DNA of 58,585 bases from a gamma proteobacterium endosymbiont of Lamellibrachia anaximandri (GCA_016756855.1 JAESPD010000020.1:1-58585); one strand, 5' to 3'. Shown: positions 38,301-46,040, counted from the stretch's first letter. The notes: a model not told the origin generated them from the letters alone. Program-made: numbers and translations.

Positions 38301-38726
38301 CATCGGAAATATCTGCAAAAGGTGGCTGAGGTGCTGAAGTCACGTCCGGGCATTGCCATTAAGCTCTGTGGCTTTGCCACGGAAGCGGATCGGGCAGAGT
38401 TTGACCGTAGGAGTCAGGAGGCGTGGAAGGCCAAGGTTGATGCGGCAAAGGCAGAAGCGGCCAAGGCAGATGCGGCAAAAGTTGCAGTAAAAGACGATAA
38501 ATCTAGCGTAAAAAACGGTAAGAAGACGAAAAAGACACTCAAGCTGCCCCCCAAGCCCAAATCCGTCACGAACGAGAAGTTGCTGGAGTTGGCGCGCCAG
38601 AGGGCAGAATCGGTGGAGGATTATCTGGTCACCAAGCATGCTGTCGATCCCAGCCGGACTGCCGTGTGTCGTCCTGAGTTGGATAAAGATGCGAAAGCTG
38701 CGCCCCGTGTGGACGTTTTGATCTAA
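35343..38726 (+). CDS. AsmA-like DUF748 protein with OmpA-like tail
   Basis: A 1127-aa inner-membrane-anchored periplasmic protein of the DUF748/AsmA superfamily. One N-terminal helix (FMAITGGITLLIIGVLVFIP). The long middle is built of repeated ~80-residue beta modules, each with a W-x-G turn (TRWNGTM, TRWKGRV, INWQGDV, VLWSGDF, FEWNGRF). A C-terminal DUF748 core carries the family-like segment LTAKISMPLDTALGILEDKN. The last ~120 residues include an Ala/Lys-rich linker and an OmpA-like stretch (LELARQRAESVEDYLVTKHA). AsmA-like proteins bridge the periplasm for lipid transport, which is a plausible role here. Start chosen at the ATG after CAAGGAAAGGTGAC. Confidence 0.85.
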   Translation: MTVDPLIKIITARLQSRRFMAITGGITLLIIGVLVFIPFGIQMGISSYMLDHGIRKVEIEDVDFNPFSGRFHLRGLSAIGEGERRVELKRCSAEIVWHFLFSRRARLRMVEVDGLQLGMEQKAEGVVHLGGIVIRTLGGEAMGGEGEPWGFAIDQLKIVNTKLTYTNGDFNSELKIDSLQLEDLMSWKPQHSARFSLSGKLNQAPLKLTGESRPFVDEPWVAGQLGLEQILLDPIQALGMESVRRLKGKLTIDSAFKVELKPEGRFLWSTDGNLGTDSLQLRTPWVEVADKSTRWNGTMQGGWSSGKGLELDLSGSLNHHLTQVDLPNPVMKIESGATRWKGRVQLTQGAQGLHLQVLGDLGLQQTKMDGRASDLGEVAAETVEINSMNLKLGIDKAGQLELSNRAKVMMNQLQLSDPQNALSLEKINWQGDVALKGQALRVEGDMDLGHLSIKHAGEQSAQVAVAALKLGKLLFSMDRNDAGGIQLSNHSDLQVDGVDLSIPQGAVQLAEVLWSGDFSLDQPDPEMAAMTLATDGRLGLKSFEGNVSDPGVSLTNEQFEWNGRFALQTGGEVPVVTSEGGAQIDRITFSDTRSQVTLMALEQLKLTEVAITEGNRLAMAETVFKGLELSAPVEQEGERILFTESIHLRDWSFSMEDGLAIKQIEKQGIEKTLRRSGKGHWNVVVFQEVMTELLTGETGKIDVEAPPAISLQETGQKLAETEEKLMQPEPQTEGAVEIPLPIVIDQIVLQGENKIHVRDDFVDPPFAMTTIIEAFEVEGIDSTQPEKLTSLHLKANLGRHTRLTLDADYTPFYRPPSGHLKGEIDAFELPKASSYSGDAIGYKMDSGELDLIIDFNLDKGQIAAENKIEINRLEVSPVSDEKAQKLTAKISMPLDTALGILEDKNDNIVLNIPVSGEMGNLQIDPSDVISIALGKAIKTGALATLGAAFFPYGTAIAIATHLADSNSAIRLDPVAFAAASGELEGEHRKYLQKVAEVLKSRPGIAIKLCGFATEADRAEFDRRSQEAWKAKVDAAKAEAAKADAAKVAVKDDKSSVKNGKKTKKTLKLPPKPKSVTNEKLLELARQRAESVEDYLVTKHAVDPSRTAVCRPELDKDAKAAPRVDVLI

Positions 38727-38755
38727 GGCATTTCACACAGTTCTTGAAATGAATT

Positions 38756-39730
38756 ATGATGTCAGCCATGAATATTCAGAATCAGACCATGCTCGGGGCT
38801 GCGCCAGAGTTTCAGACGGTGCTGCGTGCAGCCAGAATTGTTGCTGCCACTGACGCCACCGTGCTGGTGACTGGTGAGAGCGGTACCGGCAAGGAATTGC
38901 TGGCTAACGCGTTACACCGCTACAGTCGGCGTTCCGATAAGGCCTTCGTGACCGTCAACTGCGCAGCTCTGCCGGAGCACCTGGCTGAGTCGGAGCTTTT
39001 CGGCCATCGCAAGGGTGCTTTTACCGATGCGGTTCAGGACGAAATGGGCAAGGTGAAAGCGGCTGATGGTGGTACGCTTTTTCTGGATGAGGTGGGGGAA
39101 CTGCCCCACTCGATTCAGTCGAAACTGCTGCGTTTTATCGATTCGGGTGAGTGTCAGGCCGTGGGTTACCCTCGGGCTGAAAAACTGAACGTCCGGGTGA
39201 TCGCCGCGACCAACAAGGATCTCGGCAAGGCGGTAAAAGAGGGCAGTTTTCGTCGGGATCTCTACTACAGGCTCTATGTCGTTCCCCTGGAACTGCCTGC
39301 ATTGCGTGAACGTCCGGGTGATGTTGAACTGCTGTTCAACAGACTGACAGCGGAATTGTCAGCCCAGTACAGCCTTGATGCACCAAACTACAGTCGCTCG
39401 GTCTTGAAAGTTCTGCGTCGCTACAGCTGGCCGGGAAATGTCCGGGAACTGAAAAATTTCTGCGAAAGGATGCTGATCCTGTTTAGCGGTCGGGCGGTCC
39501 AGCCTGAAAACCTGCCGAGGGAGTTCCGCCATGAGGTGATTCCCCAGTCACAGCAGCCCGGTGATTTTGTTCTGCCTGCTACCGGTCTGAACATGGATGA
39601 ACTGGAAGCAAACCTGATTTGCCAGGCATTGAGTCGGACTTTGGGAAATCGAAGCAAAGCGGCGCGTATGCTTGGACTCAGTCGAGATACTCTGCTGTAC
39701 CGCATCAAGAAGTACGCAATAGAAAGCTAG
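38756..39730 (+). CDS. Sigma-54-dependent transcriptional activator without receiver domain
   Basis: A 324-aa bacterial enhancer-binding protein, PspF-like in lacking an N-terminal sensor. AAA+ domain: Walker A GESGTGKE (residues ~41-48), sigma-54 contact loop GAFTDA (the common variant of GAFTGA), Walker [13 protein letters not shown], sensor and R-finger region LRERPGDVE. The C-terminal Fis-type HTH is in [20 protein letters not shown]. The start is not certain; ATGs occur at 38756, 38759 and 38768. It lies 283 bp before the FtsX/NosL operon on the same strand and may control it. Confidence 0.92.
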   Translation: MMSAMNIQNQTMLGAAPEFQTVLRAARIVAATDATVLVTGESGTGKELLANALHRYSRRSDKAFVTVNCAALPEHLAESELFGHRKGAFTDAVQDEMGKVKAADGGTLFLDEVGELPHSIQSKLLRFIDSGECQAVGYPRAEKLNVRVIAATNKDLGKAVKEGSFRRDLYYRLYVVPLELPALRERPGDVELLFNRLTAELSAQYSLDAPNYSRSVLKVLRRYSWPGNVRELKNFCERMLILFSGRAVQPENLPREFRHEVIPQSQQPGDFVLPATGLNMDELEANLICQALSRTLGNRSKAARMLGLSRDTLLYRIKKYAIES

Positions 39731-39764
39731 CTTGCGTTAGTACACTCTCCCCGCTATCGAATTC

Positions 39765-39816
39765 GTAGGCACGATCAAGCGTAGCGGATCGGGCGTTCAG
39801 GCTAACCTGACCTACA
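39765..39816. repeat. Short interspersed palindrome, GATC family (composite copy)
   Basis: GTAGGC, then CGATC-AAGCGTAGCG-GATCG, then TCAGG-CTAA-CCTGA and CCTAC. It is the same family as 23749, 47873 and 48741, with an extra inner hairpin. Confidence 0.7.
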
Positions 39817-39891
39817 CGTTACCTCAGTGTTCACCATGTGCTGAATTGGTACGTGTGGTATTCGGCCAGATTCCCCGCGTTCCCGTAAAAT

Positions 39892-39907
39892 TGTGGCATT
39901 TGCCACA
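39892..39907. promoter_or_regulatory. Perfect inverted repeat upstream of the FtsX/NosL operon
   Basis: TGTGGCA-TT-TGCCACA, 7-bp arms. It sits 18 bp before a near-consensus sigma-54 -24 element and could be an operator or an activator site. Confidence 0.45.
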
Positions 39908-39924
39908 CTCTTCATTTCTTTTTT

Positions 39925-39944
39925 GGCAGACTGATTGTTGTCAA
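39925..39944 (+). promoter_or_regulatory. Overlapping sigma-54-like promoter and FNR/DNR-like box
   Basis: TGGCAGACTGATTGT keeps the -24 GG and places a GT where the -12 GC should be, so it is a near miss of the sigma-54 consensus TGGCACN5TTGC. Overlapping it, CTGAT-TGTT-GTCAA (39931-39944) matches the DNR-type box TTGAT-N4-GTCAA at nine of ten bases. It is ~75 bp before the ATG at 40014. A weak TAGACT -10 at 39968 would put the box near -42. The two readings are alternatives. Confidence 0.4.
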
Positions 39945-40013
39945 TGAGCAGCCGTATTCCGGCACTCTAGACTGGCTGCTATTCACACCATTATTAATAG
40001 TGATTACGCAGTC

Positions 40014-40304
40014 ATGAGGCGATCAAACACACTTCTGATAGTTTTTTTCAGCGCTGTTCTGTGTCTGATTTTTACCCTGGTGGATGCGGAACTTCGCCGT
40101 CAATCGGCAACTGCGGATCTGCAACATCGTTCAGCTCTGGTGGCGGAGTTGGGATTGACTGACTTGGCCTTGTTCACCGAAGCGCGTTATACGCGTCACC
40201 CGAGTCAGTCGGATCTGCATTCAGCGTTTCAGGATCATCCGATGGCATTGGAGCACTTTCCCAGCGGCTCATTGATTTTTCCCCCTCAGAGGCTTGGCCA
40301 GTGA
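40014..40304 (+). CDS. Small membrane-anchored periplasmic protein, first gene of the FtsX/NosL operon
   Basis: A 96-aa protein with one N-terminal membrane helix (TLLIVFFSAVLCLIFTLV) and a ~70-residue presumably periplasmic part rich in His (RYTRHPSQSDLHSAFQDHPM, then ALEHFPSGS). No Cys outside the helix. Not a family I can name. Its stop overlaps the permease start as GTGA, so the pair is translationally coupled. The His spacing could bind a metal. Confidence 0.75.
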   Translation: MRRSNTLLIVFFSAVLCLIFTLVDAELRRQSATADLQHRSALVAELGLTDLALFTEARYTRHPSQSDLHSAFQDHPMALEHFPSGSLIFPPQRLGQ

Positions 40305-41434
40305 TCGACTTTTTCCGCAAGCAGAAGTATCTGATCGACTTTACCCTGGCTTCACTGTTACGGCGTAAAGGCAAAAATTTTGGTCTCCTGTTTGTCTATA
40401 CGCTCATAGTCTTCATGCTTGCCTCTGTCATGCTGTTTACCCATGCGCTGCGGCATGAGGCTGGGATCATTTTGCAGCAGTCACCGGAGATCATTCTTCA
40501 ACGCATGGTGGCCGGTCGGCACGCCTTGATGCCTGCGGACTATCTGGATCGTATTGGCCGGTTGCGCGGCGTGGTGGAGAAGAAAGTGCGTCTTTGGGGG
40601 TATTTCTACGATCCCGCGGTAAAGGCCAACTACACCATGATGGTGGATGAAACAAAGGGACTTTCCACCACGGAGACGATTATTGGCGCGGCTATCGCAC
40701 GCACTCGGGGGGTCGGTGTCGGAGACTGGATCACTTTCCGCTCTCATGATGGTGCGGCCTACTCTTTTCAGGTGGCAGAGATACTCGATACGGCGTCGGA
40801 ACTGGTTAGCGCCGATCTGGTTTTTCTCTCTGAGAAGGCCTATCGGGTCACGTTTGGCGTTCCTGAAGGTTACTTTACTGATCTTGTGCTGTCGGTTCGC
40901 AACCCGCGAGAGGTGCAAAAGATCGCGGAGAAGCTCTCGTTGAAACTGCCGGATACGCGTCCCATCCTGCGTGAAGAGGTGTTGCGTACCTACGATAGCA
41001 TCTTCTCCTGGCGCCAGGGCATCGTTTTTGTCCTGTTGGCCGGTGCTGTGCTTGCCTTCGTGATTTTTGCCTGGGATAAGGCATCTGGTCTCAGCGCGGA
41101 AGAGAAGCGGGAGATCGGCATCCTGAAAGCGGTGGGCTGGGAGACCGGAGATGTATTGAGGATGAAGTTCTGGGAGGGGGCCATCATTTCGCTTGCCGCC
41201 TTTATCATCGGGTATCTGGCGGCCTATGCCCACGTCTTTTATGGATCGGCCAGTCTGTTTGAGCCGGTGCTCAAGGGCTGGGCCGTGCTCTATCCCGATT
41301 TTCAGCTGACGCCTTTTATCGACGGCATGCAGGTGGCAACGCTCTTCTTCTTTACGGTCTTTCCCTACACCGTGGCAACCATCATTCCAATATGGCAGGC
41401 CTCGATCACCGACCCCGATGCGATCATGCGGTAG
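40301..41434 (+). CDS. FtsX/MacB-family ABC transporter permease
   Basis: A 377-aa permease of the FtsX/LolCE/MacB type: N-terminal helix (LLFVYTLIVFMLASVMLF), a large periplasmic domain at ~65-240, then three C-terminal helices (GIVFVLLAGAVLAFVIF, GAIISLAAFIIGYLAAYAHV, VATLFFFTVFPYTVATII) with the AEEKREIGILKAVGWE coupling segment. Such transporters act on periplasmic or lipidated substrates rather than classic import. GTG start overlaps the previous gene; the ATPase follows after 6 bp. It is not the NosY type of permease. Confidence 0.9.
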   Translation: MIDFFRKQKYLIDFTLASLLRRKGKNFGLLFVYTLIVFMLASVMLFTHALRHEAGIILQQSPEIILQRMVAGRHALMPADYLDRIGRLRGVVEKKVRLWGYFYDPAVKANYTMMVDETKGLSTTETIIGAAIARTRGVGVGDWITFRSHDGAAYSFQVAEILDTASELVSADLVFLSEKAYRVTFGVPEGYFTDLVLSVRNPREVQKIAEKLSLKLPDTRPILREEVLRTYDSIFSWRQGIVFVLLAGAVLAFVIFAWDKASGLSAEEKREIGILKAVGWETGDVLRMKFWEGAIISLAAFIIGYLAAYAHVFYGSASLFEPVLKGWAVLYPDFQLTPFIDGMQVATLFFFTVFPYTVATIIPIWQASITDPDAIMR

Positions 41435-41440
41435 TTGTAG

Positions 41441-42118
41441 ATGTTCATTGAACTGACTGATATCAAGAAGGCCTTTAACCAGGGCCGGCCAAATGAGTTT
41501 TGGGCTATCCAGGGTATTTCCCTGAAGATCGAACCCAACAAGGTCACCTGCCTTAAAGGGGCGAGTGGTTCCGGAAAAACCACGCTGCTCTCCATGATCG
41601 GTTGTCTCTCGCGACCGACCAGTGGCCGCATTCAGCTTGGGGATCGAACTATCTCCAGTCTACCGGAACGCTTTCTGACCGATATCAGGCGCCATACCTT
41701 TGGTTTTATCTTCCAAAAATTCAACCTTATCCAGGGGCTGAGTGTGCTGGAGAACATCATGCTGCCAGCCTATCCGCTTGCGCCCGACCATAAGGTCTTG
41801 GTGGAGTCGGCCCACCGTCTGCTGGATCACTTCAACCTGAGCAGCAAGGCCGATAACCCAGTGGAGTGGCTCTCTGGTGGCGAGGCCCAGCGGGTGGCGA
41901 TCTGCCGCGCCCTGATCAATGATCCGAAGATTTTGATCGCCGATGAACCGACGGCCAATCTCGATACAAAACTCTCCCGCGAATTCATGGGCCTGATCGA
42001 TGAGTTATACAGGTCGGGTAAGACCATTCTGATTACCAGTCATGATCCTGTTGTCTTCGATTCACCCGTGGTGAACCGGGTAGTTGAGATGTGTGATGGC
42101 TTGCTTGTGCAGGAGTAA
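41441..42118 (+). CDS. ABC transporter ATP-binding protein (LolD/MacB type)
   Basis: A 225-aa ATPase: Walker A GASGSGKTT (residues ~39-47), signature LSGGEAQRVAICRAL (~145-159), Walker B ILIADEPTANLD (~165-176), switch His in TSHD. It is the partner of the FtsX permease. Three bp to the next gene. Confidence 0.95.
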   Translation: MFIELTDIKKAFNQGRPNEFWAIQGISLKIEPNKVTCLKGASGSGKTTLLSMIGCLSRPTSGRIQLGDRTISSLPERFLTDIRRHTFGFIFQKFNLIQGLSVLENIMLPAYPLAPDHKVLVESAHRLLDHFNLSSKADNPVEWLSGGEAQRVAICRALINDPKILIADEPTANLDTKLSREFMGLIDELYRSGKTILITSHDPVVFDSPVVNRVVEMCDGLLVQE

Positions 42119-42121
42119 ACC

Positions 42122-43129
42122 ATGCTGCTGAATCCGGCTATCATGGCGCTTCTCCTGGTCTCTGCGGTGGTCAGTCTGATGTTGCTGCTGGCTGCGGGTT
42201 TCGGCTTGCAGGTTGTTCGACACTGGGATATCGACAGTGGTAGTGAACGTCAACTGAAGCTGGAGCGGCGCACCTATCTGATCTCGACCCTGCTGACCTG
42301 GGCGTTTGCCTCGGAACTGGTCTCCCTGTTGCTGTTCATCTACAACGCCGAATCCATGTCCGGTCAGTTTGTGGGTGCCATGTGCGCAACTGGTGTGCTC
42401 AACGTGAACGAGTGGGGGTGGCCCACCCTGTTTCTGAAGATGACGATATTCTTCAGCGGCGCGGCCTGGCTGTCACTCAACTACCTGGACAACCAGGGTT
42501 ATGACTATCCACTGGTAAAATTGAAGTACGCGCTGCTGCTGCTGATCGTGCCGATGGTGTTGGCAGAGTTTTACGTTCAACTCCGTCACTTTCTGGAGAT
42601 GGACCCGGATGTCATTACCTCCTGCTGCGGGGCGCTCTTCTCTGCAGATGCGGAAGGTGTGGCGGCAGAGGTCTCCAGTCTGCAGCCGAGAACCGCGATG
42701 TTCGCCCTCTATGGTACAGGTGTTGCAGCCCTGGGAAGTGGGGTCTGGTATGGACTAAGGCGTAGCGGCGGACCGCTGTTTGCGATTCTGAGCGGTATCG
42801 CTTTTATCATGGCGTTGGTGGCCATCGTCTCGTTCGTGTCACTCTACATATACGAGCATCCGCATCACCATTGTCCGTTCTGTATTTTGAAATCGGGTCA
42901 CGACTATGCGGGGTATTTTCTCTATATCCCGCTATTTTTTGCCACTGCCCTGGCTTTTGGGGCTGGCATGATTGCACCCTGGAAACGGCTTCCGAGCCTT
43001 ACTGACGCGGTGGAACGGAATGCCCCCCGGCTGACCTGGGTGGCGATCGGTCTTTTCGGGCTGTTTTATCTGATAGCCACTTGGGCTGTGTTGAGTTCGA
43101 ACCTGGTGATGTCAGGGGTTTGGTGGTGA
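42122..43129 (+). CDS. Polytopic membrane protein with CC and HPHHHCPFC motifs
   Basis: A 335-aa protein with about eight membrane helices. Between helices lie a Cys pair (TSCCGALF, residue ~167) and the cluster HPHHHCPFC (residues ~243-251), good candidates for copper or heme ligands or a thiol relay. Not a family I can name. Its stop overlaps the next start (GTGA), so it belongs to the coupled operon. Likely an inner-membrane handling step for the metal or thiol that the TlpA-like and NosL proteins use. Confidence 0.8.
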   Translation: MLLNPAIMALLLVSAVVSLMLLLAAGFGLQVVRHWDIDSGSERQLKLERRTYLISTLLTWAFASELVSLLLFIYNAESMSGQFVGAMCATGVLNVNEWGWPTLFLKMTIFFSGAAWLSLNYLDNQGYDYPLVKLKYALLLLIVPMVLAEFYVQLRHFLEMDPDVITSCCGALFSADAEGVAAEVSSLQPRTAMFALYGTGVAALGSGVWYGLRRSGGPLFAILSGIAFIMALVAIVSFVSLYIYEHPHHHCPFCILKSGHDYAGYFLYIPLFFATALAFGAGMIAPWKRLPSLTDAVERNAPRLTWVAIGLFGLFYLIATWAVLSSNLVMSGVWW

Positions 43130-43644
43130 ATTTTATTTTTATGGCCACGCGTTTTCGGCGTCATTTCTCCATTGCCGTTTTGCTATTGATGGCAGTGGCA
43201 GGCTGTAGTGAAGAGTCGCCAAGGCTGATCAAGGGCCAGCCTATGCCGGGTTTTCTCCTGGATCGGTTGGAGAGTGGCTCGTTGGACTTTCCGAATGCGT
43301 TGCGGGGCAAGGTGGTAGCCATCCGTTTCTGGGCCGACTGGTGTCCTTTCTGTGAATCAGAGATGAAAAATATCGAACCGGTCTATCGACTGCATCAAGA
43401 GCGGGGACTGGTTATTCTGGCAATCAATGTGCGGCAGGGCCGGAAAACTGCAGCTGCTTTTATCCGCAAGTTGAATATCTCCTACGATGTGCTGTTGGAT
43501 CGGGATGGAGATGTGGCACGCCGTTATGGTGTGATTGCGCTCCCAACCACTTTCATTGTCGACCGTCAGGGTAATCTGCATACACGGATACTGGGTGAAT
43601 CCACGCCGGAGCTCTTCCACAAGATTGTCGAGGAACTGCTGTGA
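43126..43644 (+). CDS. TlpA/ResA-like thioredoxin-fold lipoprotein
   Basis: A 172-aa periplasmic lipoprotein with lipobox MAVAGC and a thioredoxin-fold domain. Active site WCPFC (residues ~69-73) in RFWADWCPFCESEM and the cis-Pro in ALPTTFIVDRQG. It reduces disulfides in apocytochromes or copper proteins. I prefer the GTG start at 43126, which overlaps the previous stop and has AGGGG upstream; an ATG at 43141 is the alternative. Its stop overlaps the next start. Confidence 0.9.
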   Translation: MNFIFMATRFRRHFSIAVLLLMAVAGCSEESPRLIKGQPMPGFLLDRLESGSLDFPNALRGKVVAIRFWADWCPFCESEMKNIEPVYRLHQERGLVILAINVRQGRKTAAAFIRKLNISYDVLLDRDGDVARRYGVIALPTTFIVDRQGNLHTRILGESTPELFHKIVEELL

Positions 43645-44315
43645 ACGGCGAGTTCACCCTTGCGCTTGCTTTTGCCACGGGTATCTTCGGAGCCTTTCAC
43701 TGTGTCGGCATGTGCGGCGGCATCAATGGTGGATTTTTCATCCGCTATGGCAACTTCTCCAACCTGCTTCCCGTGTTGGCGTTTCATGGAGCACGTATCG
43801 GGGTCTATACCCTTCTTGGTGTCAGCGGCGCTCTGCTTGGACAGGTGGTGGTGCAGGCAGGTCTCGTCGGCAAAGCGCAGGGAGTCCTGATGATTCTTGC
43901 CGGGATATTGATTGTCGTCCTTGGCTTGAATCTGCTGGATCTGATTGGAAAGAAGAGAATACAACAAGCCCGGAAAGTGTGGTTTTCAGGGGATGATTTT
44001 ATCAATCAAAAACAGAGTCTTCCATTGGTTGCCGGTTTGTTCAATGGCTTTGTTCCCTGCAGTCTGGTTTTTTCAGTAGCGATCAAGGCTGCTGCTAGTG
44101 CAGATCCACTAAATGCCGGGCTGCTGATGTTGGCTTTCGGGGCGGGAACACTGCCCGCTATGGCAGCAGTCAGTCTTCTGGGTTCATTTATTGGACAAAA
44201 AGTACGTGGCAGCATGGCAAAGCTTGCTGGAGTTGGCGTGGTTCTGCTTGGACTCTGGACGGTCTACGAAGGGGTGATCTTCTACGACATCATGCGTGGG
44301 TTGGCCAACTGGTAG
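43641..44315 (+). CDS. SafE/TauE-like membrane protein with HCxGMCGG motif
   Basis: A 224-aa protein with about six membrane helices in the sulfite-exporter TauE/SafE-like (cytochrome biogenesis transmembrane) group. The first helix carries FGAFHCVGMCGG and the fourth NGFVPCSLVF, Cys/Met positions typical of relatives found beside copper and cbb3-oxidase maturation genes. GTG start overlaps the previous stop by 4 bp. Last gene of the coupled run; a 171-bp gap precedes nosL. Confidence 0.85.
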   Translation: MNGEFTLALAFATGIFGAFHCVGMCGGINGGFFIRYGNFSNLLPVLAFHGARIGVYTLLGVSGALLGQVVVQAGLVGKAQGVLMILAGILIVVLGLNLLDLIGKKRIQQARKVWFSGDDFINQKQSLPLVAGLFNGFVPCSLVFSVAIKAAASADPLNAGLLMLAFGAGTLPAMAAVSLLGSFIGQKVRGSMAKLAGVGVVLLGLWTVYEGVIFYDIMRGLANW

Positions 44316-44486
44316 TGTCTATTCGCTGAGTCATATCACGCAGACGGTGTTTTTGACGGACTATGTGAACAGTGTGAATTTGGTTAACTGACTGAAAAAC
44401 CGTTAGATCTGTTATGCGGTATAGATCTTGCGACGTACCTGAACCGCAAGCACTTATATTTTGGTTAAAATCAGGAGCAGTAGATC

Positions 44487-45161
44487 ATGAGCGAAGAAAA
44501 AAAGATCGATCGTAGAGATATGATGAAGATGCTGGCTGCCGTTGGTCTTGGCGGTTTGGCGGCTTCGGCAACAGCGGGGCAGGGCATTGGTGTCATGGTT
44601 CCCGGCAAGGGTTGGGTCAAGGCTACCGGTGAGAAATGTTTTGGTGACGGTACGCCACTGCAATTTATCCCCAAGACGGCACCGGATGAGAATCCATTGG
44701 AAAATGAGCTGCAGAAATATCCCAAGTGCCCCTACTGCGGCATGGACCGCACCAAGTTTCATCACAGTCGCCATCTTGTGCAATATGATGATGGCCTGGT
44801 GGACGGCACCTGTTCCATTCACTGCCTGGCTATCAGTCTGTCGCTAAACATCGATCGTGGACCCAAGGCGATCTATGCAGCCGATTTGGGCTCTGATGCC
44901 AAGATCAAGCCGTTGGTGGAAGTGGACAAGGTGAGCTACCTGATTGGTGCCAAACTGAAAGGCGTCATGACTAAGAAGAGCAAGAAGGCCTTCGCCTCCG
45001 CCGATGCCGCCAAGGCAGCGCAGGAGAAACATGGTGGCGAATTGGGTACTTTTGATGATGCGCTGCGGGAATCCTATCTGAGTATGGCTACGGATACAGT
45101 CATGGTTCGCAAGCGTCGTACAGAGCGCCGCAAACACATGATGAAAAAAATGAAAATGTAA
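44487..45161 (+). CDS. nosL: NosL-family copper protein with Tat-type signal
   Basis: A 224-aa NosL-family protein. The N terminus has a twin-arginine motif and hydrophobic stretch (DRRDMMKMLAAVGLGGLAAS), so it is likely exported folded. The NosL motif CPYCGMDR is near residue 87, followed by HSRHLVQYDDGLVDGTCSIHC. NosL binds Cu(I) and supplies nitrous oxide reductase. It lacks the usual lipobox and ends in a basic, Met-rich tail (MMKKMKM). No nosZ, nosD, nosF or nosY is in this window. Confidence 0.85.
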   Translation: MSEEKKIDRRDMMKMLAAVGLGGLAASATAGQGIGVMVPGKGWVKATGEKCFGDGTPLQFIPKTAPDENPLENELQKYPKCPYCGMDRTKFHHSRHLVQYDDGLVDGTCSIHCLAISLSLNIDRGPKAIYAADLGSDAKIKPLVEVDKVSYLIGAKLKGVMTKKSKKAFASADAAKAAQEKHGGELGTFDDALRESYLSMATDTVMVRKRRTERRKHMMKKMKM

Positions 45162-45187
45162 TCAAAGGGCTGATTGACATAGGTCGT

Positions 45188-45215
45188 GGCAGGGGTATTG
45201 GGATATATTCCTGCC
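45188..45215. repeat. Partial REP-like hairpin between the two NosL genes
   Basis: GGCAGG and CCTGCC pair around a 16-nt loop, followed by GCTCCTACAATTG, the same tail as the REP-like element at 19756. Confidence 0.5.
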
Positions 45216-45254
45216 GCTCCTACAATTGAATGTCATGCCTAAGATACAAAAGCT

Positions 45255-45755
45255 ATGAACACAAACAATAGATTCATTCTAATAATTATTCTGGGTTTTC
45301 TGTTGCTGGCACAGCCAGTTGTTTCAGGATCTGTCGACCTGCCAAAGCCAGGTCCGACGGATACCTGCCCGGTATGTGGCATGTTTGTCGCCAAGTATCC
45401 GGAATGGGTAGCAACAGTACGCTACAAGGATGGCCATGCGCATCACTTCGACGGCGCTAAAGATCTCTTCAAATATCTGCTGGATTTGCCGAAATGGGCG
45501 CCGGGACACCAGGCTGAAAACATCGATTCAATTGGTGTCACGGAGTATTACGGCTTGGCGCTTATCGATGCGCATGAGGCTTTCTACGTAATCGGCTCAG
45601 ATGTATTGGGGCCAATGGGCCATGAGTTGATTCCTCTGGAAACAAAAGAAGATGCGGAGGAGTTTCTGCGTGATCACAAGGGATTGAGCATCATTCGTTT
45701 TAACCAGGTTGTCGGTGAGATGCTGATAAAACTGGACAATGGGGTTTTTGAGTAG
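45255..45755 (+). CDS. Second NosL-like copper protein
   Basis: A 166-aa exported NosL-family protein with a signal peptide (FILIIILGFLLLAQPVVS) and motif CPVCGMF near residue 38, then the family segment VRYKDGHAHHFDGAKDLFKY. No lipobox. It stands 93 bp after the first NosL gene. Two NosL paralogues side by side suggest hand-off of Cu(I) or two different client enzymes. Confidence 0.88.
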   Translation: MNTNNRFILIIILGFLLLAQPVVSGSVDLPKPGPTDTCPVCGMFVAKYPEWVATVRYKDGHAHHFDGAKDLFKYLLDLPKWAPGHQAENIDSIGVTEYYGLALIDAHEAFYVIGSDVLGPMGHELIPLETKEDAEEFLRDHKGLSIIRFNQVVGEMLIKLDNGVFE

Positions 45756-46003
45756 TTTGCCGACCCTCTTCTTGTGGTGCTTATCAATTAACCCATAAAC
45801 CTCCAAGGGAGATTGAATCCTCTGGTAGTAAGAAGAACTGAATTCCTCAGTAAAACCAAATTAAGAATTATCAATGCTGATTGCTGACGTTTGTGAATAA
45901 TAGGGATCGTCGGGAAAGGGCAGGAAGAGCTGTCACTATGCTCAAGCAGTATCGCCGCCCCTTCCTCGATGCTCCATAGAGACAGACCTGCAAGCATGGA
46001 AAC
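45756..46003. other. Non-coding stretch ending in a strong terminator; possible 3'UTR or small RNA
   Basis: No frame longer than a few codons is convincing on the plus strand; an 82-codon minus-strand frame starts inside the terminator stem and has no recognisable family, so I leave it out. Either this is a long 3' UTR of the NosL-like gene or a small RNA whose promoter I could not place. Confidence 0.4.
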
Positions 46004-46040
46004 TGGCCCCATACCCACACCTTCGTATGGGGCCATTTTT
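46004..46040 (+). terminator. Strong Rho-independent terminator
   Basis: TGGCCCCATAC pairs perfectly with GTATGGGGCCA (11 bp, 10-nt loop) followed by TTTTT. It is 250 bp past the second NosL-like stop. Confidence 0.92.

Noticed and set aside
38756-39730. GAFTDA in place of GAFTGA as a sign of a broken sigma-54 activator
   Set aside because: GAFTDA is, to my knowledge, a common natural variant; the rest of the AAA+ motifs and the HTH are intact.
45788-46036. 82-codon minus-strand frame between the NosL-like gene and the small peptide
   Set aside because: It starts within a plus-strand terminator stem, has no ribosome site I can see and no recognisable family.
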